From: Bacteriovorax stolpii
GTDB lineage: Bacteria; Bdellovibrionota; Bacteriovoracia; Bacteriovoracales; Bacteriovoracaceae
Direction: 5' to 3'
DNA length: 21,128 nt
NCBI GenBank assembly: GCA_945890905.1
Contig: CAMDDI010000018.1
Location: 1 to 21,128 of the forward strand
The position numbers were made by a program, and so were the translations under genes. Position 1 is the stretch's first letter, and every line of letters starts with the position of its first letter. Positions 7,927 through 15,489 of the stretch are shown here, piece by piece. Below the pieces are notes generated by a model. That model worked only from the letters and a program-made list of their open reading frames with translations, made no database searches and had not been told where the DNA came from.

Positions 7927-8667
7927 ATGATGAGTTCACTGCTATCTCAAACAAATCTCTCAGATTACTCCTTACTCTCAAATGATCTCTCTCAACTAGA
8001 TGAGCGCACAGTACTTGTGACAAAATGGAACTGGAATTATTCTGAGTCACATGCTTTTCAAAGACATGCTCTTACCATCTTGCAGAATTTTCCTCGCATG
8101 CGAGTCTTTGTGGCCTGTAGTCATCCCCATTTATTCACTAATGGACGTGGTTTGCAGAAGCCAAAGAAGGGTCAAGATTTTAATCTTATTGAGTTTAAAA
8201 AAGAAGATGCTTCGAAGTTACCTTTTCCGTTCTATCAAATTGAGCGCGGTGGAGGGCTAACTTTTCATCATTCTGGTCAGTTTATTTTTTATCCCATAGT
8301 TAAACTTAATCCACACACACTTTCCCTTTCAAAAATGATTGATGACATTTTGGGGGTTTCAAAAAGTGTTTTAAACGATTGGGGACTTCATCATCTCACT
8401 ACCGAAAATGCACTCTTGGGTTTGTGGCATCAAAATCAAAAACTGGCCTCAATGGGAATTGCCATTGAGAAGCTCACAACTTTTCACGGTATGGCCTTAA
8501 ACTTAAAGCATGATACGCAAATGAGTGCGGCCCTAAAAGTACTCAATCCTTGTGGGATTAATGCAGAAACTTATACCAGTGTGGAAGATTTGATTTCACT
8601 TCCTCCAAATTCGGTTGAAACTTTTTCTCAATCCTTTTTTCAAAGGTTAACTCATGCCTGGCAATAG
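7927..8667 (+). CDS. lipB: Octanoyl-ACP:protein octanoyltransferase (LipB)
   Basis: A 246-residue member of the LipB/BPL fold that moves octanoate from acyl carrier protein to lipoyl domains, the step before LipA. The substrate-site motif RGGGLTFHHSGQFIFYPI (107-124) corresponds to the classic RGGQVTYHGPGQ region. The catalytic Lys172 is in QKLASMGIAI and the nucleophile Cys209 in LNPCG. The TFHGMALNL segment follows the lysine as expected. The sequence is divergent, with a somewhat longer N-terminus (first about 35 residues), but both catalytic residues are in place. Two tandem ATGs (7927, 7930) are possible starts. It follows lipA by two bases and overlaps aroC by 14 bases, so it is part of the same operon. 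Confidence 0.9.
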   Translation: MMSSLLSQTNLSDYSLLSNDLSQLDERTVLVTKWNWNYSESHAFQRHALTILQNFPRMRVFVACSHPHLFTNGRGLQKPKKGQDFNLIEFKKEDASKLPFPFYQIERGGGLTFHHSGQFIFYPIVKLNPHTLSLSKMIDDILGVSKSVLNDWGLHHLTTENALLGLWHQNQKLASMGIAIEKLTTFHGMALNLKHDTQMSAALKVLNPCGINAETYTSVEDLISLPPNSVETFSQSFFQRLTHAWQ

Positions 8668-9670
8668 CTTTGGACAGATGTTCAAGATGACGACTTTTGG
8701 AGAATCTCATGGAGAAGCCTTAGGTGTAGTCATTGATGGCATGCCCGCAGGTGTAACAATTAATATCGATAACCTTAAAGCTGAACTCAAGCGAAGAGCT
8801 CCAGGACAGCACGAAGTGCACACTGGACGCAAGGAAGAAGATCTGCCGGAAATTCTCTCGGGAGTTTTTGAAAATAAAACTCTGGGCACTCCTATCACGG
8901 TGATTGTCAGAAACACTAATCAACAGAGTCAGGATTATGCCGCCCTCAAAGATAGTTATCGCCCGGGTCACGCCGACGAGACCACCATGAAAAAGTTTGG
9001 CATCCGTGATCATCGCGGTGGTGGACGGGCATCAGGAAGAGAAACTCTCGCACGGGTCATTGCAGGATACTTTGCAGGGCTTATTTTAACTAAAGTTAGC
9101 TTCTACGCCTACATTGAACAAGTGGCCCATTTTAAAATATCTACTACTCCTCAAGATCACAATGTTGATCGTGGGGAGATTAATATTCCAGATCCTCAAA
9201 TGACTAAGGAAGTGATTTCTTTTTTGAGAGATTGCAAAATTAAAGGCGAATCTGCGGGTGGAATTGTCCATCTCTCTGTTTTAGGAGCACCTGCTGCTCT
9301 AGGTGAGCCAGTCTTTGATAAACTTAAAGCTGATTTGGCCAAGGCCATGCTCTCTCTGCCAGCTTGTGTCGGATTTACTTTGGGGGAAGGTTTGAACTTC
9401 GCTCATAAATTAGGATCTGAAATTTCTCAAGATAAGAAAAACTTTGGTGGGATGGAAGGTGGGATTTCAAATGGCGAAGAAATTAATCTCAAACTGATTT
9501 TCAAAGCTCCGTCAACAGTTGGAAAGAAGGCCCAAGATGGAAGACATGACCCTTGTATACTTCCTAGAGTGATCCCAGTGGTTGAGGCCATGGCCAAAGT
9601 TGTTATGGCCGATCATTTTTTGCGTCAGTCGGCTTACTCTGCTTTTCTTCCTTCAAGTACAAATCAGTAA
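8654..9670 (+). CDS. aroC: Chorismate synthase
   Basis: A 338-residue enzyme that converts 5-enolpyruvylshikimate-3-phosphate to chorismate with reduced FMN, the last step of the shikimate pathway. Signature stretches: TTFGESHG (13-20), RRAPGQ, QSQDY, RPGHAD (103-108), the RDHRGGGRASGRE block (118-130) and the late GRHDPCILPRVIPVVEA segment. It is slightly shorter than the E. coli protein (about 361) but all core blocks are present. AAGG (8643-8646) lies seven bases upstream of the ATG, within lipB. The 3' end runs 68 bases into the convergent LtaS-type gene. The affected tail after LRQSA is not part of the conserved core. Confidence 0.97.
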   Translation: MPGNSFGQMFKMTTFGESHGEALGVVIDGMPAGVTINIDNLKAELKRRAPGQHEVHTGRKEEDLPEILSGVFENKTLGTPITVIVRNTNQQSQDYAALKDSYRPGHADETTMKKFGIRDHRGGGRASGRETLARVIAGYFAGLILTKVSFYAYIEQVAHFKISTTPQDHNVDRGEINIPDPQMTKEVISFLRDCKIKGESAGGIVHLSVLGAPAALGEPVFDKLKADLAKAMLSLPACVGFTLGEGLNFAHKLGSEISQDKKNFGGMEGGISNGEEINLKLIFKAPSTVGKKAQDGRHDPCILPRVIPVVEAMAKVVMADHFLRQSAYSAFLPSSTNQ

Positions 9671-11666
9671 TACTGATTAGTCCCAGAGAATGATTTTTTA
9701 GTTTCAAAAGTTCTGGTGTCAGTTCAGTTGGCTCAAGAATTTGCTGGTCTAAATTTTTCCATTTCCAGAATTGATCATTGTGGTAAGCTCCAAACTTATT
9801 GGCAACGATGCCCGAGCTATTCATAGCGTGGCCCTCTTCCGAGAAAAGATCCTCTCCTAACTTTATATAAGGTCGATCTGACAGAGAGAGATGATAGAGA
9901 GAGGGAAATATATCTTCATGGGATCCAAACTTTGAAGTATCAATTTGTTTTGGTAAATAAGCATTTGGCGCGCAGATCAAAAATGGCACAGAAAAGCGCT
10001 TAAACTCCTGCTCAAGTCCCACACCTTTAGCAATCCAATAACTGTGATCTCCTGTTAGTGCGACAATTGTGTTATTTTTTTGATCACCTGTTTGAATTCT
10101 GGAAATAAACTCACCCACTTTTTGATTGGCATATTGCAATCCAAGGAATCTCTTCATGGCCAGATCCTTATCAACGGTGATCTTTTCCATGGTTTCTTTT
10201 GTGAGATTTACTGTCAGTGGAGTATACGAAGTTGGATATTCAAAAGGTGGATGATTAGAAGTAGAAAGAACCAAAAAAAACTGAGGTCTTGAAGCAGTTC
10301 GAAGCTGTTCATCGATAAATGAATAAAGATACTCATCGAAGATTCCCCACTCATTTCCTAACTCTCTAGCAGTTAAATTATTAAGTTCTGGCATGGACTC
10401 TTTAATTTCATCGGCTCCCCAAAGATTGCCATATTTCTGTCTTGCTAAGAATGTTCCGATATCTCGCCAACCGAGTTTGCCTCCATAGACAAAGTGAGTA
10501 TCATAACCGGCATCTTTATAGGGCAAGTTACCTGAAGATTGAATATAGGTTTTAAGAAACTCGGACTCTGACAAAAATCGCGAACCAGGACGAATGACTT
10601 GGGAGCTGGCCACAGAAACAATACTTCCAATAGTTCCATTTTCAGCGGGTAAGAAATTTTTAAAAAGCACTCCGCTGTCTAAATGCTTTTTAAGTTCCCC
10701 AAAAATTTGAAATTCTGGCCCATTTTGATCATTCCAATAACTTCCAAAACTCTCCATAACTACCAGGACCACATGAGGAGCTGATTTATTGATGAAGTCA
10801 TTCTTTGGCGTCCGAGCGTTTAAGCTTTCAACTAAACGGGTCTGCGGATTTATGTTAAAGGCATCAAGATAAGCTTTTTGCCAATTTTCATACCCGTAAT
10901 TTTTTAAATAATCGAATTGATCTTTCCCATAAGTCTTACGGATTTTTAAAGCGCGATTAAGTGTAATCACTCCGTTGAATGATAGCTCATTCATAAATTC
11001 ATCATGACTAATGTGAGCATCTTCAAATGATAGTGGAAGACGTGCAAAGTTGCCACGTCCCAAGAACGTGATAGCGACTAAGCCAAACACAAAGACTAAG
11101 AAAACTTTATAATCTAATTTGGGCACCTTCATATCGAAGTCAAAGGGTGAGAAAACAAATTTCACGAAGCGGTAAAAACTATAATGGACTAAAGCTAAGA
11201 CAGAGAGCCACAGAATGAGGTTATAGTTTTTCCAAACTGAAAGCAGCACGGCCGTTGTATCGTCTTCAAAAAAACCAAAGAAGAGAATATTTAAATGATC
11301 TTGGTAATAAGAATAAAAAGCATAGTCAAAAATATAAAGCCAAAGGAGGGCCAAATATCCCAAACAAATTAAACTCACGATAACAAATCGCCCAACCTTG
11401 ATGACCCACTTTCCTCGGATAAAATACAAGATGTGGAGCAAGATGAAAGGCAAAGCGTTTATGTAGGCCAAGGGAATAAGATCAAAGCGCAGCCCCAAGA
11501 ACATCGCCTGGGTGAGTAGAGGGAGATTTGCAAGAAGAACTTTTTTATCTCCGAAGATTAAAGCAAAGCCAGCTCTGGCCACAGTGAGCAGGAGGGCGAA
11601 GAGAACGAAGAGGAATATTAAATTTTTAATCCAGCGCCAATAATAATGACGAAATGCTAAATTCAT
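9603..11666 (-). CDS. LtaS/OpgB-type membrane sulfatase-fold phosphotransferase
   Basis: A 687-residue inner-membrane protein. About five to six hydrophobic segments fill residues 14-205, followed by a periplasmic alkaline-phosphatase/sulfatase-fold domain (about 295-620). Key residues are Glu305 (VVMESFGS), nucleophile Thr345 (ENGTIGS), His472 (TSNHPPF) and the Asp540-His541 metal pair (LTGDHSYW), in the order seen in lipoteichoic acid synthases. In Gram-positives LtaS polymerises glycerol phosphate. In a Gram-negative such as this one the likely role is transfer of phosphoglycerol or a similar group to periplasmic glucans, LPS or another envelope glycan (OpgB-like); that is inference. AAAGG (11673-11677) precedes the ATG. 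It follows pilT by 53 bases on the same strand and overlaps aroC tail-to-tail by 68 bases. Confidence 0.85.
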   Translation of the reverse strand: MNLAFRHYYWRWIKNLIFLFVLFALLLTVARAGFALIFGDKKVLLANLPLLTQAMFLGLRFDLIPLAYINALPFILLHILYFIRGKWVIKVGRFVIVSLICLGYLALLWLYIFDYAFYSYYQDHLNILFFGFFEDDTTAVLLSVWKNYNLILWLSVLALVHYSFYRFVKFVFSPFDFDMKVPKLDYKVFLVFVFGLVAITFLGRGNFARLPLSFEDAHISHDEFMNELSFNGVITLNRALKIRKTYGKDQFDYLKNYGYENWQKAYLDAFNINPQTRLVESLNARTPKNDFINKSAPHVVLVVMESFGSYWNDQNGPEFQIFGELKKHLDSGVLFKNFLPAENGTIGSIVSVASSQVIRPGSRFLSESEFLKTYIQSSGNLPYKDAGYDTHFVYGGKLGWRDIGTFLARQKYGNLWGADEIKESMPELNNLTARELGNEWGIFDEYLYSFIDEQLRTASRPQFFLVLSTSNHPPFEYPTSYTPLTVNLTKETMEKITVDKDLAMKRFLGLQYANQKVGEFISRIQTGDQKNNTIVALTGDHSYWIAKGVGLEQEFKRFSVPFLICAPNAYLPKQIDTSKFGSHEDIFPSLYHLSLSDRPYIKLGEDLFSEEGHAMNSSGIVANKFGAYHNDQFWKWKNLDQQILEPTELTPELLKLKNHSLGLISITDLYLKEEKQSKPTDAKNDRP

Positions 11667-11687
11667 AAATGACCTTTATTAGGGATC

Positions 11688-11717
11688 ATCATACCAAAGG
11701 CCGCTGAGTAAAAGCAA
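11688..11717 (-). promoter_or_regulatory. Possible sigma-70 promoter for the LtaS-type gene
   Basis: On the minus strand TTGCTT (11717-11712) is followed after 18 bases by TATGAT (11693-11688), five of six matches at the -10. Transcription would start near 11681, 15 bases before the ATG and including the AAAGG ribosome site. The gene could equally be read through from pilT. Confidence 0.3.
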
Positions 11718-11719
11718 AA

Positions 11720-12820
11720 CTATTCCTCAGTTTGATCATCACCGAACATGAGATTTCTTTCAAAATCTTCAGGCTTAGAGGCATTAGAACGGGCCTCTTC
11801 TTTGGAAATCAGTCCGTCTTTAAAAAGCTTAGTAATGTGCTGATCAAAACTCTGTGCACCAGAAGTGTTCTTTCCTTTCTCGATGTACATATAAATTTCT
11901 TTGATCTTATGAGGATCCAGAATGGATTCGCGAATACCGGGATTATTAATCATGATTTCCTGGGCCGCAACTCGTCCCTTTCCATCCACCGTTTTGAGTA
12001 GTCGCTGAGAAACTGTGGCGTGAAGGTTGTCTGCAATTCTTGTTCTCACCACTGCTTGCTCCTCAGGAGGAAACATGGAAATCAACCGGCCGATGGTACT
12101 AAGAGCATCGGTAGTATGGACTGTTCCAAAAACTAAGTGACCAGTTTCCGCAGCTTTTAGAGCAATCGAAATTGTTTCAGCGTCCCGCATTTCTCCGATC
12201 AATATAATATCTGGATCTTGTCTTAGTGCAGATCTTAAGGCCGAGGCAAAGTCCGATGTATCTGCGCCAATTTCACGCTGAGTAATTCTCGCCTTCAGAG
12301 GAGCATGTACATATTCAACGGGATCTTCAAGGGTCAGGATGTGAACAGCTTCAGTACGATTGATAAAATTAATCATCGCTGCCAGAGTAGAACTTTTCCC
12401 AGAGCCAGTTGCACCAGTGACTAGAACGAGTCCAGCATTGGCTCCAGCAATTTTATTAATAACTGCAGGTAGCTTAAGTTCTTCAGTCGTCGGAACCTTA
12501 TCACTAATCAGACGGAGAATAAGACCAATTTTCCCCTGATAGCGCATAAGATTGTAACGGACACGGCAGACATTAGGCACAGAGAAGGATCCATCATGCT
12601 CTTTAATCTTATCAAGATTTTTTAAGACATCGGTATCCTTGATCATGATATTACAAACAAGTTTTAAATCTTCATTAGTAATAGGTTCAAGTTTGACTTG
12701 GACCAGGTCTCCGCGCAGACGAAAGCTTGGCTTCTCGTCAGTTCGCAGATGGATATCACTCACGCCAGAAGCGTTTGCTGATTTAACCAGGTTGAAGAAT
12801 ACTTCTTTGGTAAGTGCCAT
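11720..12820 (-). CDS. pilT: PilT-family twitching motility ATPase
   Basis: A 366-residue hexameric secretion-type ATPase that powers retraction of type IV pili from the cytoplasmic face. It has an N-terminal PAS-like domain (about 1-105) and a C-terminal ATPase core: Walker A GATGSGKSS (136-144), Asp box ILTLEDPVEY (161-170), Walker B DIILIGEMRD (204-213, Glu210) and His box GHLVFGTVHTT (227-237). MRDAETI and TIGRLISMFPPEEQ are closer to PilT than PilU. The C-terminal region that is AIRNLIRE in classical PilT reads GIRESILDPHKI here, so this may be a PilT paralogue. The tail has the usual SFDQHI...GLISKEEA and ASKPEDF elements. Divergent from the cardiolipin synthase gene; no other pil gene is in the window. 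Confidence 0.9.
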   Translation of the reverse strand: MALTKEVFFNLVKSANASGVSDIHLRTDEKPSFRLRGDLVQVKLEPITNEDLKLVCNIMIKDTDVLKNLDKIKEHDGSFSVPNVCRVRYNLMRYQGKIGLILRLISDKVPTTEELKLPAVINKIAGANAGLVLVTGATGSGKSSTLAAMINFINRTEAVHILTLEDPVEYVHAPLKARITQREIGADTSDFASALRSALRQDPDIILIGEMRDAETISIALKAAETGHLVFGTVHTTDALSTIGRLISMFPPEEQAVVRTRIADNLHATVSQRLLKTVDGKGRVAAQEIMINNPGIRESILDPHKIKEIYMYIEKGKNTSGAQSFDQHITKLFKDGLISKEEARSNASKPEDFERNLMFGDDQTEE

Positions 12821-12869
12821 TCATGATCTCTATGTTTAGTTACCTCTTTATCGTTATTTATCTCGAGAA

Positions 12870-12891
12870 GGTTTAGGAGTATTACCTAACC
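12870..12891 (+). promoter_or_regulatory. Hairpin covering the AGGAG before the cardiolipin synthase gene
   Basis: GGTTTAGG (12870-12877) can pair with CCTAACC (12885-12891) around a seven-base loop, with one bulged T. It holds the only good Shine-Dalgarno, AGGAG (12875-12879), partly inside the stem. AGGAG is 18 bases from the ATG at 12898, too far for normal use, so the structure or a different start (ATG 12943) may matter. Confidence 0.3.
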
Positions 12892-12897
12892 CGACTA

Positions 12898-14085
12898 ATG
12901 GCGTCGACTTTAATATCCCCTGGATATTCCGAACAGAGCACTATGCTTACTTCCTGGAACACTGAAGAGGTCTTTTTAGATGGCGATCACTATTTTGATC
13001 GGATCTTAAAAGATATTCAAAGTGCTAAGAGTTCCATCACGATTGAAGTTTATATGTTTAACGACGATCTTTTAGGGAGAGAAGTTGCTCACCATCTCAT
13101 TGCGGCACATGCTCGCGGAGTAAAAGTTGAAGTGATTGTGGATGGTATGGGAAGTCATCGCTTCTTTGATTTTCTTTATGGTGAATTTTTAAAAAACCAC
13201 TTAGCAGTCAAGGTCTACAATCCGCTCCCCTTTGTGCATCCTTATTATGGTCAGCTGACATTTACAAAAAAAATTTACTGGCTTATTAACCGTCTCATTA
13301 AACTCAATAAGCGGGACCACCGTAAAATCTTCACCATAGATGAAACCATCATGTATGTGGGAAGCTTTAATGTGACCGTTGAACATACCCTGAAATCTGA
13401 TCACAAGCCCTGGAAAGATATGGGTGTGAGAGTCACTGGAGATCAGGTAAAATTTGCTGTACTCAATTTTAAAAAAAACTGGAAGATCACGGATTTCTAC
13501 CAATATCGCAAAAAAATCCGTTCACTCAAACTCCCCAGTTGGCGATTCTCACCTTTAAGGCTCAACAACACTCTTTTTATGAGGCGCTATTTTAATAAAA
13601 ATTTTAACCAAAGAATTTTCAAATCAAAAAAACGTATTTGGCTAATGACTCCTTATTTTATCCCTGAGCGCAAACTGGTCATGGGCCTGGCCAGGGCGGC
13701 TAAGCGCGGAGTCGATGTACGACTCTTGATCGCTTCCAAGACAGATGTTGAGCTTTTCCGTACGCTCCAATACTTTTATTACCCTTTCCTGATAAAATCA
13801 GGTGTCAAAGTTTTCCAATATACTGATACAGTTCTTCATGCAAAAAACTATATCATTGATGAATGGGTCACGGTGGGATCGTCCAATTTGAACCACCGAA
13901 GTCTGATGCATGATTTAGAAGTGGATTTAGCGATCCAAGATAAAGTGAATTTAAAGATGATTGAAGATCATTTTGAGTCTTCAGTTAAAAACTTAGAGGC
14001 CTTAAGCTTTGAGAGCTTAAGGCAGCGTTCACTTTGGGATAAAATAATGTCAGGAATGTATTTTATTTTTAGGTATTGGTTTTAA
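12898..14085 (+). CDS. Phospholipase D-type cardiolipin synthase (ClsB-like)
   Basis: A 395-residue protein of the bacterial cardiolipin synthase family. It has two HKD motifs: HRKIFTID (141-148) followed by GSFNVT, and HAKNYIID (314-321) followed by GSSNLNHRS. These enzymes join phospholipid head groups by a phosphohistidine intermediate at the inner membrane. Like E. coli ClsB it lacks the N-terminal double membrane helix of ClsA. The first 15 residues look non-conserved, and the ClsB start aligns with the ATG at 12943 (MLTSWNTEE). The ATG at 12898 has only a distant AGGAG, so the start is uncertain. One base separates it from a YbhP homologue, the same neighbour clsB has in E. coli, which supports ClsB over other PLD enzymes. 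Confidence 0.88.
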   Translation: MASTLISPGYSEQSTMLTSWNTEEVFLDGDHYFDRILKDIQSAKSSITIEVYMFNDDLLGREVAHHLIAAHARGVKVEVIVDGMGSHRFFDFLYGEFLKNHLAVKVYNPLPFVHPYYGQLTFTKKIYWLINRLIKLNKRDHRKIFTIDETIMYVGSFNVTVEHTLKSDHKPWKDMGVRVTGDQVKFAVLNFKKNWKITDFYQYRKKIRSLKLPSWRFSPLRLNNTLFMRRYFNKNFNQRIFKSKKRIWLMTPYFIPERKLVMGLARAAKRGVDVRLLIASKTDVELFRTLQYFYYPFLIKSGVKVFQYTDTVLHAKNYIIDEWVTVGSSNLNHRSLMHDLEVDLAIQDKVNLKMIEDHFESSVKNLEALSFESLRQRSLWDKIMSGMYFIFRYWF

Positions 14086-14086
14086 T

Positions 14087-14830
14087 ATGAAGTTGCGTAT
14101 TCTTTCTTACAATATTCATAAAGGCTTTACTATTGGTAACACGGAGTTTGTCCTGCGTGAAATCCGTAATGCTCTTCGTGCAATGAACGCTGACATTTTA
14201 TTTTTGCAAGAAGTTCAGGGTGATCATAAAGATTCTGAATGGTGTCCTGATGATTGGAAAACGGCCATCCAGTTTGAATATTTAGCCGATACCATTTGGC
14301 CTCACTTCTCCTACGGTAAAAATGCAGTTTACCCGGATGGACATCACGGGAATGCGATTTTAAGTAAGTTTCCTATCATTGATTTTTCTAATCTCACCAT
14401 CTCAACAAATCGTCTCGAGCAGCGTGGGCTTTTGCGCACGACTATTCTTATTCCTGAAACTGGTCAGCAGATTCTTTTGGCCAATACCCATCTCGATCTG
14501 ACTCAAAATGGACGGAATAAACAGGCCCGGATGATCATTGATAACTTACTTCCAGATAAAGACCTGCCTTTTATTTTGGTGGGAGATTTTAATGACTGGA
14601 ATAAGAAAATAAGCCCCATGATTGAAAAAGAATTGGGTGCCAAAGAAGCTTTCAAAACTTTGCATGGAAAATTTCCTCTGACCTTCCCTTCATTTATGCC
14701 TATGCTTTCTCTTGACCGCATATTTTTACATAAACTCTCAGCCACTAAGGCCATTCCACTCAAAGATGCTCATTGGAGAAAACTCTCCGATCACATTCCA
14801 CTCTATCTTGAAATAGATTTACCAGACTAG
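14087..14830 (+). CDS. YbhP-like endonuclease/exonuclease/phosphatase-fold protein
   Basis: A 247-residue metal-dependent phosphodiesterase of the EEP (DNase I-like) superfamily. The expected active-site residues are visible: Asn9 (SYNIHKGF), Glu42 (LFLQEVQG), His135 (LANTHLDL), Asp167 and Asn169 (VGDFNDW), and Asp235-His236 (LSDHIPL). The run from EYLADTIWPHFSYG through NAVYPDGHHGNAILS closely follows E. coli YbhP. In E. coli ybhP sits beside clsB, as here, so a role in phospholipid or head-group metabolism is likely but unproven. No signal peptide is visible. The TAG stop lies in CTAG (14827-14830), whose other strand gives the stop of the convergent peptidase gene. Confidence 0.9.
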   Translation: MKLRILSYNIHKGFTIGNTEFVLREIRNALRAMNADILFLQEVQGDHKDSEWCPDDWKTAIQFEYLADTIWPHFSYGKNAVYPDGHHGNAILSKFPIIDFSNLTISTNRLEQRGLLRTTILIPETGQQILLANTHLDLTQNGRNKQARMIIDNLLPDKDLPFILVGDFNDWNKKISPMIEKELGAKEAFKTLHGKFPLTFPSFMPMLSLDRIFLHKLSATKAIPLKDAHWRKLSDHIPLYLEIDLPD

Positions 14831-15489
14831 TTGATTGAAAACTTATGACCGTTAGAGAAAGCGTAGCAAGAACCTACAAATCTTAATTCTGCCCCACTCA
14901 CCACAAGTCCGGCACCGTCAGGACAGGCGTATATAACTTTCTTGGTATCACGGGTAAATTTTTTAAAGAAGGTGTCGTAGCGGGCAGAGTTTTTGAAATG
15001 AGGAAAGAAAGCAAAATCAACAAGATTAAGTGCACTCAAATTAGAAATATTCACAGAGTTTTCATCCCGGTCAAACTGAGGATTGGCCGCCATCTCCACA
15101 TTTTCGGTCATGAGAATGGCCCCAGCAGAAAGTCCGGTAAGAAGACCACCCTTTTGGACAAAAGTTCTGAGCTCTTTAATAAGTTTTGATTTTCGGAGTG
15201 AGTTTAAAAAATAAAAAGTATTCCCGCCTGCCAGATGAATGGCGTCACTTCTCATCACTTCCTGGAAGAGAATTCGGTCAAAGGGCACATCCACGGGAAA
15301 ATGAATGAACCTAGTAATCTTAAATTTAGAGTAATGACGGACAAAAGACTTGAACTCTTGCTCTGAGAGATAAGATGAGGACGGAATAAAGGTTACAACG
15401 GGATTTTTCTTTCCCAACAGATCGATAAAGGCCCGATCAAGTTGAAGATTATCCTCCTCGTCTCCACCGCTGTAGAGGACAAGTTTCAT
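14827..15489 (-). CDS. Peptidase S51 family protein (PepE/cyanophycinase-like)
   Basis: A 220-residue class I glutamine-amidotransferase-like serine peptidase of family S51. The nucleophile elbow GLSAGA places Ser121. The GGN motif (88-90, LAGGNTFYF) forms the oxyanion side, and His164 in FFPHF is the likely catalytic histidine. Length fits dipeptidase E (about 229), which cleaves Asp-X dipeptides; cyanophycinases are longer. No signal peptide, so cytoplasmic. Its ATG overlaps the stop of the upstream SelO-like gene as ATGA, so the two are translationally coupled. Family assignment is strong; substrate is not, because members differ widely. Confidence 0.85.
   Translation of the reverse strand: MKLVLYSGGDEEDNLQLDRAFIDLLGKKNPVVTFIPSSSYLSEQEFKSFVRHYSKFKITRFIHFPVDVPFDRILFQEVMRSDAIHLAGGNTFYFLNSLRKSKLIKELRTFVQKGGLLTGLSAGAILMTENVEMAANPQFDRDENSVNISNLSALNLVDFAFFPHFKNSARYDTFFKKFTRDTKKVIYACPDGAGLVVSGAELRFVGSCYAFSNGHKFSIN

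Noticed and set aside
8720..9013. Open frame antisense to aroC
   Set aside because: It lies wholly within aroC on the other strand, has no ribosome site or recognisable motif, and is explained as a shadow of the real gene.
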